Of a DNA stretch of 64,000 bases, positions 1 through 10,248 are shown piece by piece. This DNA comes from Mycoplasmopsis bovis 8790. Lineage in GTDB: Bacteria > Bacillota_I > Bacilli_A > Mycoplasmatales > Metamycoplasmataceae. The stretch lies in the NCBI RefSeq assembly GCF_005061465.1, contig NZ_LAUS01000004.1:62001-126000 (forward strand). The letters run 5' to 3'. The position numbers and the translations under genes were made by a program. The notes beneath the pieces were generated by a model, which ran no database searches, was not told where the DNA came from, and saw only the letters and a list, made by a program, of their open reading frames with translations. How positions within the stretch are numbered: position 1 is the stretch's first letter; each line of letters starts with the position of its first letter.

Positions 1-139
1 TAGTTATGATAATTTAATACGGTTTAATACAATGCTTAAAAAAATAGGTGTTTGAGATGATTTGCTTAAGTATGACATAAAGCCGGGAGATACTGTCAGA
101 ATCCTAGAGTATGAGTTTGAGTGAGATGGAGAATTTTAA
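1..139 (+). CDS. obg: GTPase Obg, C-terminal end (partial)
   Basis: Only the last 45 or so codons are in the window. They end with GVWDDLLKYDIKPGDTVRIL and then EYEFEWDGEF before TAA. This matches the OCT domain at the C-terminus of Obg/CgtA, a ribosome-associated GTPase needed for 50S assembly and stress signalling. The Trp residues are encoded by TGA, which fixes the genetic code. The gene is convergent with the lipoprotein operon on the minus strand and shares a hairpin terminator with it. Confidence 0.9.
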
Positions 140-146
140 GCCCAAT

Positions 147-204
147 TTGCCTGTTTTATAGGCAAATATAAAAAAGCAGCATGTGATCTACATGTTGCTT
201 TTTC
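147..204. terminator. Bidirectional terminator between obg and the lipoprotein operon
   Basis: A 9-bp stem (176-184 with 190-198, one G-T pair, 5-base loop) is followed by a T-run on the plus strand and preceded by an A-run, so it can stop transcription from both sides. A second small hairpin at 147-167 (TTTGCCT/AGGCAAA) has the dispersed decamer TGTTTTATAG in its loop and right arm. Confidence 0.8.
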
Positions 205-208
205 ATTG

Positions 209-1741
209 TTAACTAAGTTTAGATATTTTTTGACCTAAATTAATTTTCTCTAAAAACTTTTTAGCCACTTCTAATTGTTCGGCTTTAGATTTTTTAAGCT
301 CTTCTTCAGCTTTCTTTTGCTCTTCTTCTTTTTCTTTTATTTGTCCTTGCAAGCTCTTCTTTTTTCCTTCATCTGAAGCAGTTTCTAGCTCTTTTTTAAG
401 ATCTGTAATTTCAGCTTTTAGCTCTTCAATAGTAGTTACAGCAGGCTTTAATTTGCTATATTCAACTATTTCTTCATAATTAGAAATCATATCAAGATCT
501 TTTATTTCATCAACTCATTTATCTAATTGAGTTGGTAAGTATTGATCTTGCGGACTAACAGTAACCTTTTTATCTTGGTTATCTAAGTCAAAGTCTTTGA
601 TAATATCATAAATTTTGTAACTTGATTTTTTATTAGGTTCTGCTGTGTTTTCCAACACTTCTAGGAAGTATTTGAAATCATATTTCTTAGTTTCTTCATT
701 TTTTACTAATCTAGCTGATATGTATGTTGGAACACGTCAACCGTTAATGAATAAAATGTCTTGAATTAATTTAACAATCTGTATTGAAGTAGTACCATAA
801 TTTTTCATAGTGTCATAGTACTTTTCAAATCTTTCCTTGTCAGCATCTAAATTGAAATCATCATCAAGCATTTCAGATAATAAGTCTGAATTTTTTTCTA
901 AAAATTCTGAAGTATTGGCAATGAATTCATTTCATTTTTCACTGTCTTGCTTAATTTCTTTTTTAAATAATGGAACAGGAGTTAAAATCTTATCATTATA
1001 TGATAGGTCATAATTTCTTAAGAAATTAACGGGTGGAAGTGCTAAAAGATAACCCTCTTCATTATTGTTTTTATTAATTCTTATATGGTTGTCCTTATAG
1101 ATCTGAAGCACGTGCTGTATAACTTCTGAAGGCTTAGCATTGTTCTTATTTGCATCTTCAATAAATGAAAGAAACTTTTCTGAGAAGTAATTGGAAGTTT
1201 GGCTATAAGGCTTAACCAAAGGATTAAATTCAGATAAAGATGAACCATATGCATTTGCATTATTCTGTTTAATTAATTCATCTTCTATATCTAAAAAGGT
1301 TGATAAATATGGTGTGCCATCAAAATAGCCTCTTAAAATAACTTTTAGATCTTCATGGTGTACTTTTGATCTAACAATAGATGAAAGGTTTCTAAAAGTA
1401 ATTGTTAGTGACTTTATATCATTCGCAAAGTATAAATATTTTGTTTCGGCAATTTCTTTATGTAATTTTTCTTTGACGCTTTCAATGTTGTTTGCTCTGA
1501 CTTCATATTCGTTCTTTTTTCTTGAATCGGCTTGCTTGGAAGCTAAATCTTTTAAGAACTTAATTCGAAAATCAATGTGCTGCTTGTTATTAGCATTAGA
1601 TATTGGATTTGTTTTTAAAAACTTTTTAGCAAGTAATATGCTAGGGCTTAATTTATGAATGCAGCTAGCTGAAATAACTGGCAATGCAAAAGCAGAAACA
1701 GATGAAGTGATTAATAATGTTCTTTTAATGTTATTTTTCAT
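209..1741 (-). CDS. Surface lipoprotein, function unknown (510 aa)
   Basis: The protein starts with a basic N-terminus, a hydrophobic stretch and a lipobox ending VISASC, with the acylated Cys at about residue 27, so it should be anchored on the outer face of the membrane. In-frame TGA codons at 932 and near 515 and 741 read as Trp. The last 90 residues are strongly charged (Glu/Lys-rich) and predicted coiled coil. I do not recognise a family. It is the last gene of the nuclease/ABC-transporter operon, 8 bases after a small membrane protein, so it may serve the same uptake system, but that rests on position only. Confidence 0.85.
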
Positions 1742-1748
1742 AATACCT

Positions 1749-2027
1749 CTATAAAATAGCTTTGTAATTTCAGCTTTTTATTCCTGCATAAGCAATAAAA
1801 ACACCGATTGATAGTATTATTATTGAAATAGCAATACCAGCAATAGAGTAGGCCATTTGATATCTAGCTTGGCCTATAACACTAGCATCTAAAGAAACAA
1901 AATTGTTTATATCAATTATAAATAATGCATTATGAATAATTATTGAACAATATATAATGCAAATTAAGGCTAATAATGCAAGAATTGATCATACAATTGT
2001 AAGGCGTTTAATCTGAACTTTCTTCAT
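1749..2027 (-). CDS. Small two-helix membrane protein (92 aa)
   Basis: The reading frame begins MKKVQIKRLTIVW and ends SWNYKAIL. It contains one TGA-Trp near each end. It has two hydrophobic helices (about residues 10-35 and 60-82) joined by a short polar loop. A good Shine-Dalgarno (GGAAGGAT) precedes the ATG and overlaps the end of the upstream permease gene. No family is recognised. Its place between a transporter permease and a lipoprotein suggests an accessory part of the ABC system. Confidence 0.75.
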
Positions 2028-2042
2028 TGTAATATCCTTCCA

Positions 2043-3026
2043 TTAACCTTTAATAGCGCTACCTTGTCTAGAAATTGATGCCATAATTCTTTTTCTAAAT
2101 ACGAAGTAAAATACAAACATTGGTAGAATAACTAACACAGCACCAGCCATTTTTATATTTTGATGAATTCTAGTTACATTATCTATATCTTCACGTCCAA
2201 CTTCGAATAGTCAAACTGACATAATTTCATAACCCTTACCTGTAAATAGTAAGGCAGGTCATAAGTATGAGTTTCATGATGCTAAGGTTGTAAGAATAAT
2301 TATAGTTAAGGTTGTTGGTTGAACCATAGGCATAGCCACTTTGAAAAGATATTTTGCGCCAACAGCTCCGTCAACCATAGCAACTTCTTTAATTCTGCCT
2401 GGAATTGCTTCAAAAGCATTTCTAAACATTAAAGCATTAAATATTGATGCGACAAATGGCAATGCTATCATTGCTATGGCACCCATAAAACTTTTAAGAA
2501 CATCAAATTGATTATCTAATGAAATAACAACTTTATATTGACCGAAGAGCAAGGCAACTTCTGGAAGAACTAATAGAGAGATGAAAAATCCTCACATTAT
2601 TTCCTTGCCTCTTCATTTTTTGAGTGAAAATGCATATCCGCAAAGCATTGTTACAAAGATTTTTAAAACAATTGAAAAGATCACGTTTGCAAATGTAAGT
2701 CAAAAGGCATATCAGTAGCCCTTACTATTGTCGCTACCTTTGGCAGCTTCAACATAGTTTTGTCATTCTCAAGATTTAGGCCAGAAGCTAAAGTGACTTT
2801 GTAATTCTTCAGCTTGTGATTTAGGCATAAATGAGATAGTTAACATATAGAAAAACGGGAAGAGGACAATAGCAGCGAAGAATACTAAAATGGCAATCTT
2901 AAGAAATGATCAAGTAACTAATGAAGCTATGGAATTATCTCTTACTTGATTTGCAGTAGTTTCTTTATTCTTTCTTAGCTTGATATTCGATCATCACTGG
3001 CGAATTCTTAATTTTGTTCCAAACAT
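2043..3026 (-). CDS. ABC transporter permease, MalG/UgpE type
   Basis: This is an inner-membrane subunit of an importer of the sugar/glycerophosphate class. The first helix (FLKIAILVFFAAIVLFPFFY) and later segments fit the six-helix MalG fold. The EAA loop that docks on the ATPase is seen as MVDGAVGAKYLFKVAMP. The C-terminus RKRIMASISRQGSAIKG resembles the usual QGAVKG-type ending. The start at 3026 was chosen because AGGAG lies 6 bases upstream, which makes the gene overlap the end of the preceding permease gene by 62 bases. Length is 327 aa. The substrate is not evident from the permease; the nuclease in the operon argues for nucleotides or nucleosides. Confidence 0.88.
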
Positions 3027-4032
3027 TTGATTCTCCTAAGTTAATTGACGCGTGTATTACTGCGTTGAATCCTCTTCTAATAATTAATGAGTATGTAAAC
3101 CCAATCACAAATAACATAACAGCAGATGCCGATGATAAAGCATCATTTCCTAATTTAGTCATATGATATACATAAAGCATAAGTGATGAAGCACCATTAG
3201 CAATAGCATCAATAGGTCTGTTGTTAAATAATGCAAGTGGAAACACTTTAACACCATTAATAATTCCCATTGTAATTAGAAATGTAGTAGCTGATTTTAT
3301 TGATGGTAGTGTGATTGTAAAAAATTGTTTAACTCCACCAATTCCATCAATTGATGCTGACTTATAAAGGTTTTTGTCAACTGAAAGCATCGCTGTTGTG
3401 AATATTAAAATGTTAAATGCAAGTCCTGCTCATATACCATGAATTAATAGTGGCAATAAAGCTTCAAAAGCAAAGATATTTCCTTTTTCTAACCATGGAA
3501 CATTAATACGGAAAATAGTGTTAAACATACCATTAGGTGCAAAAAATTGAATAAATGATAATGAAACAGCAACAGCATTTGTCATATATGGTAGGAAGAA
3601 TATGCTTTGCCATATTCCCCTAGCTCATTTACGATAAACACTTGCTATACACGATGATATAAGTAGTGATATAGCCATAACAAATGGTAAAACTATAAGC
3701 CCATACATTAAGGCATTTCTTACACCGACCGCGTATCTTTCATCGGCAAATAAATCCACAAAATTTTTGAAACTAAATTCACTTATACCATCTTCATTTT
3801 TAACAAAGAAAGCTGATTGTAAGTTAATAATAAATGGCACAATAGTGAAAGTTAGCAAAATAATTATTGTTGGCAAAAGCATTGATAAAGGTTTTCAAGC
3901 AGGCGTTCTTTTGTCAACTACTGATTCAGAAAGAGATTGTAATTTTTTATTTGCCTGCTTATTCATAGCCATTTTGGACAAAGCCGGCGACTTATGAGAA
4001 AGCTTAGCTCAGAAACTATTTTTTAATTTCAT
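2965..4032 (-). CDS. ABC transporter permease, MalF/UgpA type
   Basis: This is the partner permease (355 aa). It has a charged cytoplasmic N-terminus of about 50 residues, then helices beginning MLLPTIIILLTFTIVPFI. The EAA loop reads SIDGIGGVKQFFTITLPSIK. The chosen start at 4032 overlaps the last codons of the ATPase gene by 17 bases; the Shine-Dalgarno there is weak, and ATGs at 3972 and 3966 are alternatives. The order ATPase-permease-permease is that of the MG187-MG188-MG189 cassette of Mycoplasma genitalium. Confidence 0.87.
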
Positions 4033-6118
4033 ACTCTACTCTTTCATCATTTGCCTTATCAAATATGTGAAGCCTGTTAGTTGGTAGATTGAAGTAAATT
4101 TTGTCTCCAACATTGTAATCATAGTCATTTGATACTAAGAAGTTAACGTCACCAGCTTCAGGAACATCAACAATTAATTTGCTTTCTTTACCAAAGTTTT
4201 CAACAGCTTTAACTAATCCAAAGTAATTAGCATCTGTACTTGATTTTACAATATCAAAATCTTCGGCTCTTACCCCTACATTACAGGTAAATTGGTCGTA
4301 TTCATTAAATGTAATGCCACCAACTGTTTTGCCTAATACGCTTAGTTTTCCGTTTTCATATTTACCTGGGAATAATCCCATTTCAGGCATACCTAAGAAA
4401 CGGGCCACAAATTTATTTTTAGGTCTATTATATAGTTCCAATGGTGAGCCTAGTTGCTGAACTTTTGATGTTGACATACATACAACAATATCACTAATAG
4501 ACATAGCTTCTTCTTGGTCGTGAGTAACAAAAACTGTTGTAATGCCAAGATTTCTTTGAATTTGCCTAATTCATTGTCTTGTTGATATACGTAATTTAGC
4601 ATCAAGGTTTGAAAGAGGTTCATCCATTAATAAAATGTCAGGCTTTTTAACAATGGCACGGGCAATAGCAACACGTTGTTGTTGACCACCTGAAAGTCTT
4701 GTAGGTTTCTTTTGTAAAATAGGAAGAATTTCAACTCTTTTAGCAACTTCCATAACTTCATTAAAAATAGCTTTTTTAATTGAAATTATGTCTTTTGAAA
4801 GTTCATAAATTTCATCTCTTTGTGCTTCGGACAAATTAGCATTTTTATGCTCATTGTCATCTTTCATAACGGCATCAAGGTTATATTTAGCATAAATTTC
4901 ATCAGCAAAAGACTTAAAAATCTTATAGGCGACAAAACGCATATGTTTGAAGTTGTACTTTAATCTTTTTAACTCTTCCTTGTTATTAGCCTTTAACTCT
5001 TTGTCAGCTATTTTAGCTTCTTTAAGTGCTTCTTTAGCATTAGCTACTTCTTGCTCTCCGTTTTCAATAGCTTTTAGTGTGTTCATACAATACTTGTAGT
5101 ATAAACTTGCTTTAAGCAGTTTGTTTTCAACTTTTAAAAGCTCATATTGATCTTTTTCTGAGTAGATTTTTCAATCTAGAGTTGATATATCTGAAATAAC
5201 CTCTTGTAAATTGTGATACTTTTCAGTAGCTTCATCTACATTAGCAACTTTTTTGTATGAAAGCAATTGAGCATCAAGATTAGCTAAAAATTCGCACTTA
5301 GGATATTCTGATTCATTTTTAAGGTCGTTATTAAGCTTAAGCAAATTAAAATGCTTTTTAATTTTGTCTTTTTTAAGCTTGTATGACTTTTTCAAGCTAT
5401 TAAATGCTTTTAAAATTGTTTTTGAAATTGTAGCTAATTCCCCTTCATAGTGGATTTTAGCTAATTTATAATCAGTTTTTGCCTTTTCAATAATTTTATT
5501 GTTTTTGACCACAAAATTATTAAGTTCATAATCAACTTCTTTATCAATATTAGTATAAATATTTCATAGATCATTGATTTTGTTAATTTCTTCATCAGAA
5601 GCACCAAGGCTTTTTAAATATAGGTTTTTGATTTTGATAATTGCACTATTTTTTTTGTCAATTGCTTTATTTTGTCACTTAATATCATTTTTTAATGGGA
5701 ATGCGATGTTATCAAAAACACTCATATGTGGATAAAGTGCATAGTTTTGGAAGACAAAACCTAATTTTCTTTGCTGAGGTGATAAATTTGTCACATCTTT
5801 GCCATTAAAGTAGACGTTACCACTAGTTATTGTTAGTAACCCACTTATAGCATTAAGTGTTGTGGTTTTGCCACTACCAGAAGGACCTAAAAGAGTAACT
5901 AACTTACCATTAGGAATTTTGAAACTAACATCATCAACTGCCAATGTTTCACCGAAGTCAATGATTACATTTTTTAATTCAATAGCAGGAATTTCTTCTG
6001 CATTTTTATCTGAATTAAGTATTTTTGCCGAGAGCCTATCATATTCAGCTATATCATCATCAGTGACTTTTGCTGTTGATAATTTAACATTATCAATAAG
6101 TTTTTTTAGTCAAATCAT
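4016..6118 (-). CDS. ABC transporter ATP-binding protein (MalK/UgpC type) with large coiled-coil insertion
   Basis: This protein powers the two adjacent permeases. Walker A GPSGSGKT is at about residues 78-85, the Q-loop [13 protein letters not shown] at 121-133, the signature LSGGQQQR at about 475, Walker B ILLMDEP near 495, and a TOBE-like C-terminus follows. At 700 aa it is nearly twice the usual 360. The excess is one insertion of roughly 300 Lys/Glu-rich, predicted coiled-coil residues between Q-loop and signature. M. genitalium MG187 is also enlarged, so insertion is a family trait, but its role is unknown. The start has a strong AAGGAGC Shine-Dalgarno. The gene lies 8 bases after the nuclease gene. 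Confidence 0.9.
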
Positions 6119-6126
6119 ATCGCTCC

Positions 6127-7299
6127 TTATTTATTTTTGTATGAGTTTTCAGATAAATTAATGCCTTCTATGTTATATAGATTTCTAGCAGATTTCTTAT
6201 CTAATAAGGTTCATTTTCCATTTGGCTTCATTTTATAAATATTTGATTGAATTCAATAGGGTAATGCAAAGGTTTTAAAGAATCCTTTTTTGTTAGTTTT
6301 TGCGTATTCCAATGCTTCAGCTAAACGCAAAAGTGCATAGTGTTCCCAGTAAATTGGATCTTTTACAAAATTAAGCGCCCTAGTTATATCGTCATAGTAT
6401 GGTAATGTTAGGCCAGAGCGGGTTATTTCTACTGAATATAGATACTTATAATTTTCACCAAAAAATAAGTCACCAACTAATCTTCCATATGCATCACTAG
6501 AATCTGCATAAACTCTAACTTTTGAACCTTTTGGTATAGCTTCTTCAGCAAATTTTGATGAAATCTTTGCATAATTGTGCTCAAGTTCTTTGCTTTTGAT
6601 ACCGCCAACAAACTTTTCAGGTGTATCAATGCCAGAAATTCTTATTTTTGTCTCAGCACCTTTTTTGGCATTTGTATTTGAAGGGTCAACGTTAGTGACT
6701 TTCACCACAGGAGTATCACCATCACTTCAACTTACTATTTCTGCATCAAAATATTTAGCTTTTAATTTATCTCAATGTATGTTTTTAAACTCAAAAGCAT
6801 TTTCCTTGTTACTTTCAAAACTGTTGTAAATAGAATTAAGTGAATGAAGAATGAACTTGTCTTTTTTAATGTTAAGTTTCTTTTCTCACCCATCAACTAT
6901 TTCTATGCTATTTTCAGCAGAGTTTTTATAAATTATTCTAAATGTTAAATTAATTTCAGCGTTAACTTCCTTGTCTCTATCAAAGGGAATAACTGTGTTC
7001 TCATCAATTGCTGGTGGGGCTAAAGAATAAATTTTTAAAAAGTAATCTTTTTCGTCTGGTATCTCGAATGTGGTTCCTTTTGTATAGTCAATATTACTTA
7101 ATTCTAATGTATCAGCTTTCTTAAAAAGTCTTTTCTTTTCAAAAAAACCCAGTTTCTTAATTTCAAAATCATCTGGAACGTGCAATTCAGCAACTTCATT
7201 AGCTTTAGTTGTTGTATTTTGACATGTGGCAGATATAAATGGAGATAATGCCGTAACGCTCGCTAAAGGAAACAGCGCATTTTTAATTTGTTTTTTCAT
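6127..7299 (-). CDS. Lipoprotein with staphylococcal-nuclease (SNase/TNASE_3) domain
   Basis: This is a surface nuclease of 390 aa. The lipobox FISATC places the acylated Cys at residue 26. The SNase domain covers about residues 195-350. Its active-site set is intact by spacing: Arg220, Asp225, Thr226 and Glu228 in KIRISGIDTPEKF, and Arg273 in DAYGRLVGDLFFG, equivalent to Arg35, Asp40, Thr41, Glu43 and Arg87 of the staphylococcal enzyme. It should cleave host DNA and RNA with Ca2+ at the cell surface. Mycoplasmas cannot make nucleotides de novo, and the gene is locked in an operon with an ABC importer, as MG186 is with MG187-189. It probably feeds that transporter. Confidence 0.9.
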
Positions 7300-7316
7300 T
7301 AGTTTGTGTCCATTTC

Positions 7317-7348
7317 ATTAAATAAACCAGTGACCTGGTTTATTTAAT
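7317..7348 (-). promoter_or_regulatory. Intercistronic hairpin between binding lipoprotein and nuclease genes
   Basis: A perfect 14-bp stem (7317-7330 with 7335-7348, loop of 4) lies in the 61-base gap between the lipoprotein stop and the nuclease start. No T-run follows it on the minus strand, so it is more likely an mRNA-stabilising or partial-attenuation hairpin than a full terminator. It would let the first lipoprotein be made in excess over the downstream genes. Confidence 0.65.
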
Positions 7349-7360
7349 ATGTGATTAAGA

Positions 7361-9544
7361 TTAATTTTTAAATACGTCACCACTTGATGAAAGAATTGTG
7401 CTAATAATTTCTTGGTTAAAGTCTACAAGTTGTTGTTTATTTTTGGCTTTCAAATATGCCGATTTAAAAGCAGAACCTAAACCTTCTCTAAATGCTGATG
7501 AGTAAAAACCAGCAGGCTCTTCATAGATAACAACATTCTTGTTTTTAACTGTTTCTTTTAGTTCATTATATGTATGTACTATATATTTATTCTTATATTT
7601 AGATATGTCAGTATTTTCAAAACCTTTTACAGGGAACACGTATGAAGCAGCATCACTAATAAAGAATGCAGGCGTAACTTGTGTATATTTTTTAATATCC
7701 TTGGTTTTTGTGTTATCTTCTTTATAGTTACCAAGTGTAATATCGATTTTATCTGATGAAGTAAGGAATTTAGCAAAGTTTTTAGCAGCTCTATCAGGTC
7801 TTGCACCTCTACTTATTCCAATAAGTGAAGGGCCTTGAGAATATATAACTCTCTTTTTATTAGATTTTTCTCACTTACCTGGGACTGCAAACGCAAATAA
7901 TTCATTTTCTTGAAGTGTTCCCTTTGATGAAAGTTCTTTTTTCTCCAAATTAGTTTCATTTTCAAAGAATAGAATTTTATATTTGGAAGCATCCCCAGAT
8001 TTGGTTTCTATAACAGAACCTATTTCAGTAGCTCCTTGTTTCTTTGCAGCTTCAATATCATCTTTTTTATCCTCGTTCAAGAACAACATTCATTGGTTGT
8101 TGTTGCTACTTTCTGCGCTGTTATTTTGTAATTTTTTAGATATTTCATCCAATTTTGCATCAGTTGATGAATCAAGAGATTTAAAACTATATTTAAGTGA
8201 CTTTTTATCTTCATCGCTTAATTTGTTAGTGTCAACGGTTGAATTATAGATGTTATTTGCATGGCCGCTTGATGAAATAACACGAACTTTTGCATCGTTG
8301 CTTTCGCTCTTGATTACATTTCTAAATTCCATACCTTTTTCACCGCTGACACTTTTATCTTTAATAGTGATGATAACTTTCTTATCACTACCTTTAATAA
8401 AATTATGTCCGTATCCCGCAGTTGAACCAATACCAAAGGCATATTCATGTTTTGTTTGATATGCAGATGTATATTCACCACTAGCTAATAAAGTTAGAGA
8501 TCTAGTCTGTAAAGAATCTTTAAATTTATTATAAATTTTTGCAAGAGCTTGAACAGATTTGTTGTTGCTATCTTTTATTTGATGGTAATTTATTTTTGTT
8601 TTGCCGTTAACATTTCTTGTTTGAATGTAAAAGTCTTTAAAACTTGCTCCAATCATTGAATACGGTAGTGTTTGAACTAATCCGGCAACATCGTCAACAC
8701 CTAATATATGTAATCTTGAGTTATCAGCAGCAGAATTTTTAAAGCTCTTTTGAGCAATATCTGCAAATGTTAGTAGTTCATCAAAATGTTCGAATGTACT
8801 GTTACTTATTTTTAAATTCTTAACAGCACTTGTTTGACTTTCAACAAAGTCACCTCATAATTTCTTGACTTCTTCTTCGTCTCCTTTACCTTCTTTCATT
8901 ATTTCTTTGTATCTATCTGAATTCAAAAATGACTCATCAAATTGAGCACCTTTTTCTTTTAGTGTCTTAAAAATATATTGTAAAACTGGTGCATTAGCAG
9001 ACATAACATTGATTGATTTGAAAGCAGGAATTATGTATGTACCTTTTTTAGGAAGGTTTTCTGTAGACGAATTTGCAACTGTAAATGCTTCAGTAATGTT
9101 TTGTAAATTAATACTTATCTCTTTGTCATCATCTTCAAAGTTTAGAATTTTATCTCTTTTGTACTTGTCATGTATCTTGTTTGATGCCAATTTAGAAGCT
9201 AGTGACGCATAGTTAAATGTTAAACTAACTGTCTCTTTTTTCTCCGCTTCTAAATCTTTAATAATTGTATTTTCGCCCTCAGGATAACCCGAACCCAAAT
9301 GTACTGGTCTTACTGGTAAAAAGTGTTTATCATTTTTATGATTTTCATTATAATAGTTTATCAATGAAGCCAATGAATTTCATTGTGGCTTACCAGCAGA
9401 AAAAGTTGCGCCAACTAATATTTCTTTTGCATCTTTTTCTAACTCTTCATAATCTTTATCTACACCACACTTAGCAGACACTGCTGCTAAAAGTGGGATA
9501 GCAGTAGATGAAAGCCCAATCATTAATTTATTTTTCTTACTCAT
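7361..9544 (-). CDS. Substrate-binding-type lipoprotein of the ABC/nuclease operon (MG185/P80-like)
   Basis: This is a 727-aa lipoprotein with lipobox AAVSAKC (Cys26). Its length, its position as first gene and segments such as FAVPGKWEKSNKKRVIYSQG and GPSLIGISRGARPDRAAKNF fit the large mycoplasma lipoproteins that precede MG187-type transporters and are thought to be their solute-binding component. The family name rests on memory of the gene order, not on an alignment. An AAGGAC Shine-Dalgarno precedes the ATG. An operator-like inverted repeat lies about 40 bases upstream. Confidence 0.75.
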
Positions 9545-9559
9545 AATATGTCCTTAAAT

Positions 9560-9600
9560 ATTTTATGTGCAATGCGCCATATTGTAATTAATAATTACAA
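9560..9600 (-). promoter_or_regulatory. Promoter and 19-bp perfect inverted repeat of the nuclease/ABC operon
   Basis: On the minus strand TTACAA (9587-9582), a 16-base spacer and TAAAAT (9565-9560) make a plausible promoter that starts transcription just before the Shine-Dalgarno. The -35 hexamer is the right half of a perfect 9-1-9 inverted repeat at 9582-9600 (TTGTAATTA, A, TAATTACAA). A protein bound there would block RNA polymerase. The 19-bp symmetry is that of Fur-family boxes, but the bases do not match a consensus I know. Confidence 0.6.
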
Positions 9601-9822
9601 TTTCACATTGTATTTACATTTTACTATTTTAAACTTACTATTATTTTGATAGCAGGCAAATAGCTCATAAATAGAAGATAAAAAAGGCAATTTTATGGCA
9701 ATTTAAACTTATTAAGTGCTTATCTAAATAATTAATTTATAATTAAATATCAATTAATAAGATTTAGATTGAATATTCATTAGTTAATTCTTAAATCTTC
9801 ATATATCAGGTTTTAAAATATT
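9601..9822. other. Divergent intergenic region
   Basis: This AT-rich spacer separates the minus-strand operon from the small plus-strand lipoprotein gene. TAATTTATAATTAAAT near 9730 offers a -10-like TATAAT for the plus gene. I see no coding sequence or strong secondary structure beyond the operator described at 9582-9600. Confidence 0.5.
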
Positions 9823-10227
9823 ATGAAAAAAACTAAATTTTTGCTTTCGTCAATTGCTTCAATTACACCTTTAATTACAATTTCATCCACAGGCTGTTTT
9901 GTTTCTGATAAGGAATATAAGCAGTACCTAAAAAATCTCAAGGTTGTAGATGACTTTGAAATAACTAGACCAGTTATTAAAGATAGCAAATGAGATGAAT
10001 ATAATCGCAGTTATAATGCTTTTAAAACCTGATTAAAGAGCAGAAGAGAGAAAGCTCCACAAAATCCATATGCTAATCAGGCTTTTGCTACAATGAACTT
10101 ATTTTTAACTAATGCGAATAAAACATATATCATATGATATGATGCAGTTTTAAACAATAAAAGCATTAGCGATGATGAAAAAATTAGACCCGAATTTTGA
10201 GAAAAAGATTTAAATAAAAATCAATAG
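9823..10227 (+). CDS. Small lipoprotein, function unknown (134 aa)
   Basis: The frame runs from MKKTKFLLSSIASITPL through lipobox ISSTGC (Cys25) to FWEKDLNKNQ and a TAG stop. Four TGA codons are read as Trp. The mature part is about 110 residues, charged and without recognised motifs. The upstream ribosome site is weak (CAGG). It is convergent with uvrC and the two stop codons lie inside the same terminator. It could be a shortened relative of the long lipoproteins nearby, but I see no clear repeat with them. Confidence 0.75.
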
Positions 10228-10248
10228 GAAAGCACCCTATTGATTTTT
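10216..10248. terminator. Bidirectional terminator containing both stop codons
   Basis: A perfect 12-bp stem (10216-10227 with 10237-10248, 9-base loop) has A-rich and T-rich outer ends. It includes the TAG of the small lipoprotein gene and the first bases of the uvrC stop. Confidence 0.85.

Noticed and set aside
5100-5690. Middle of the ABC ATPase looked like a separate inserted gene or a frameshift.
   Set aside because: The frame is continuous from 6118 to 4016 apart from TGA-Trp codons, and enlarged ATPases are known in this family.
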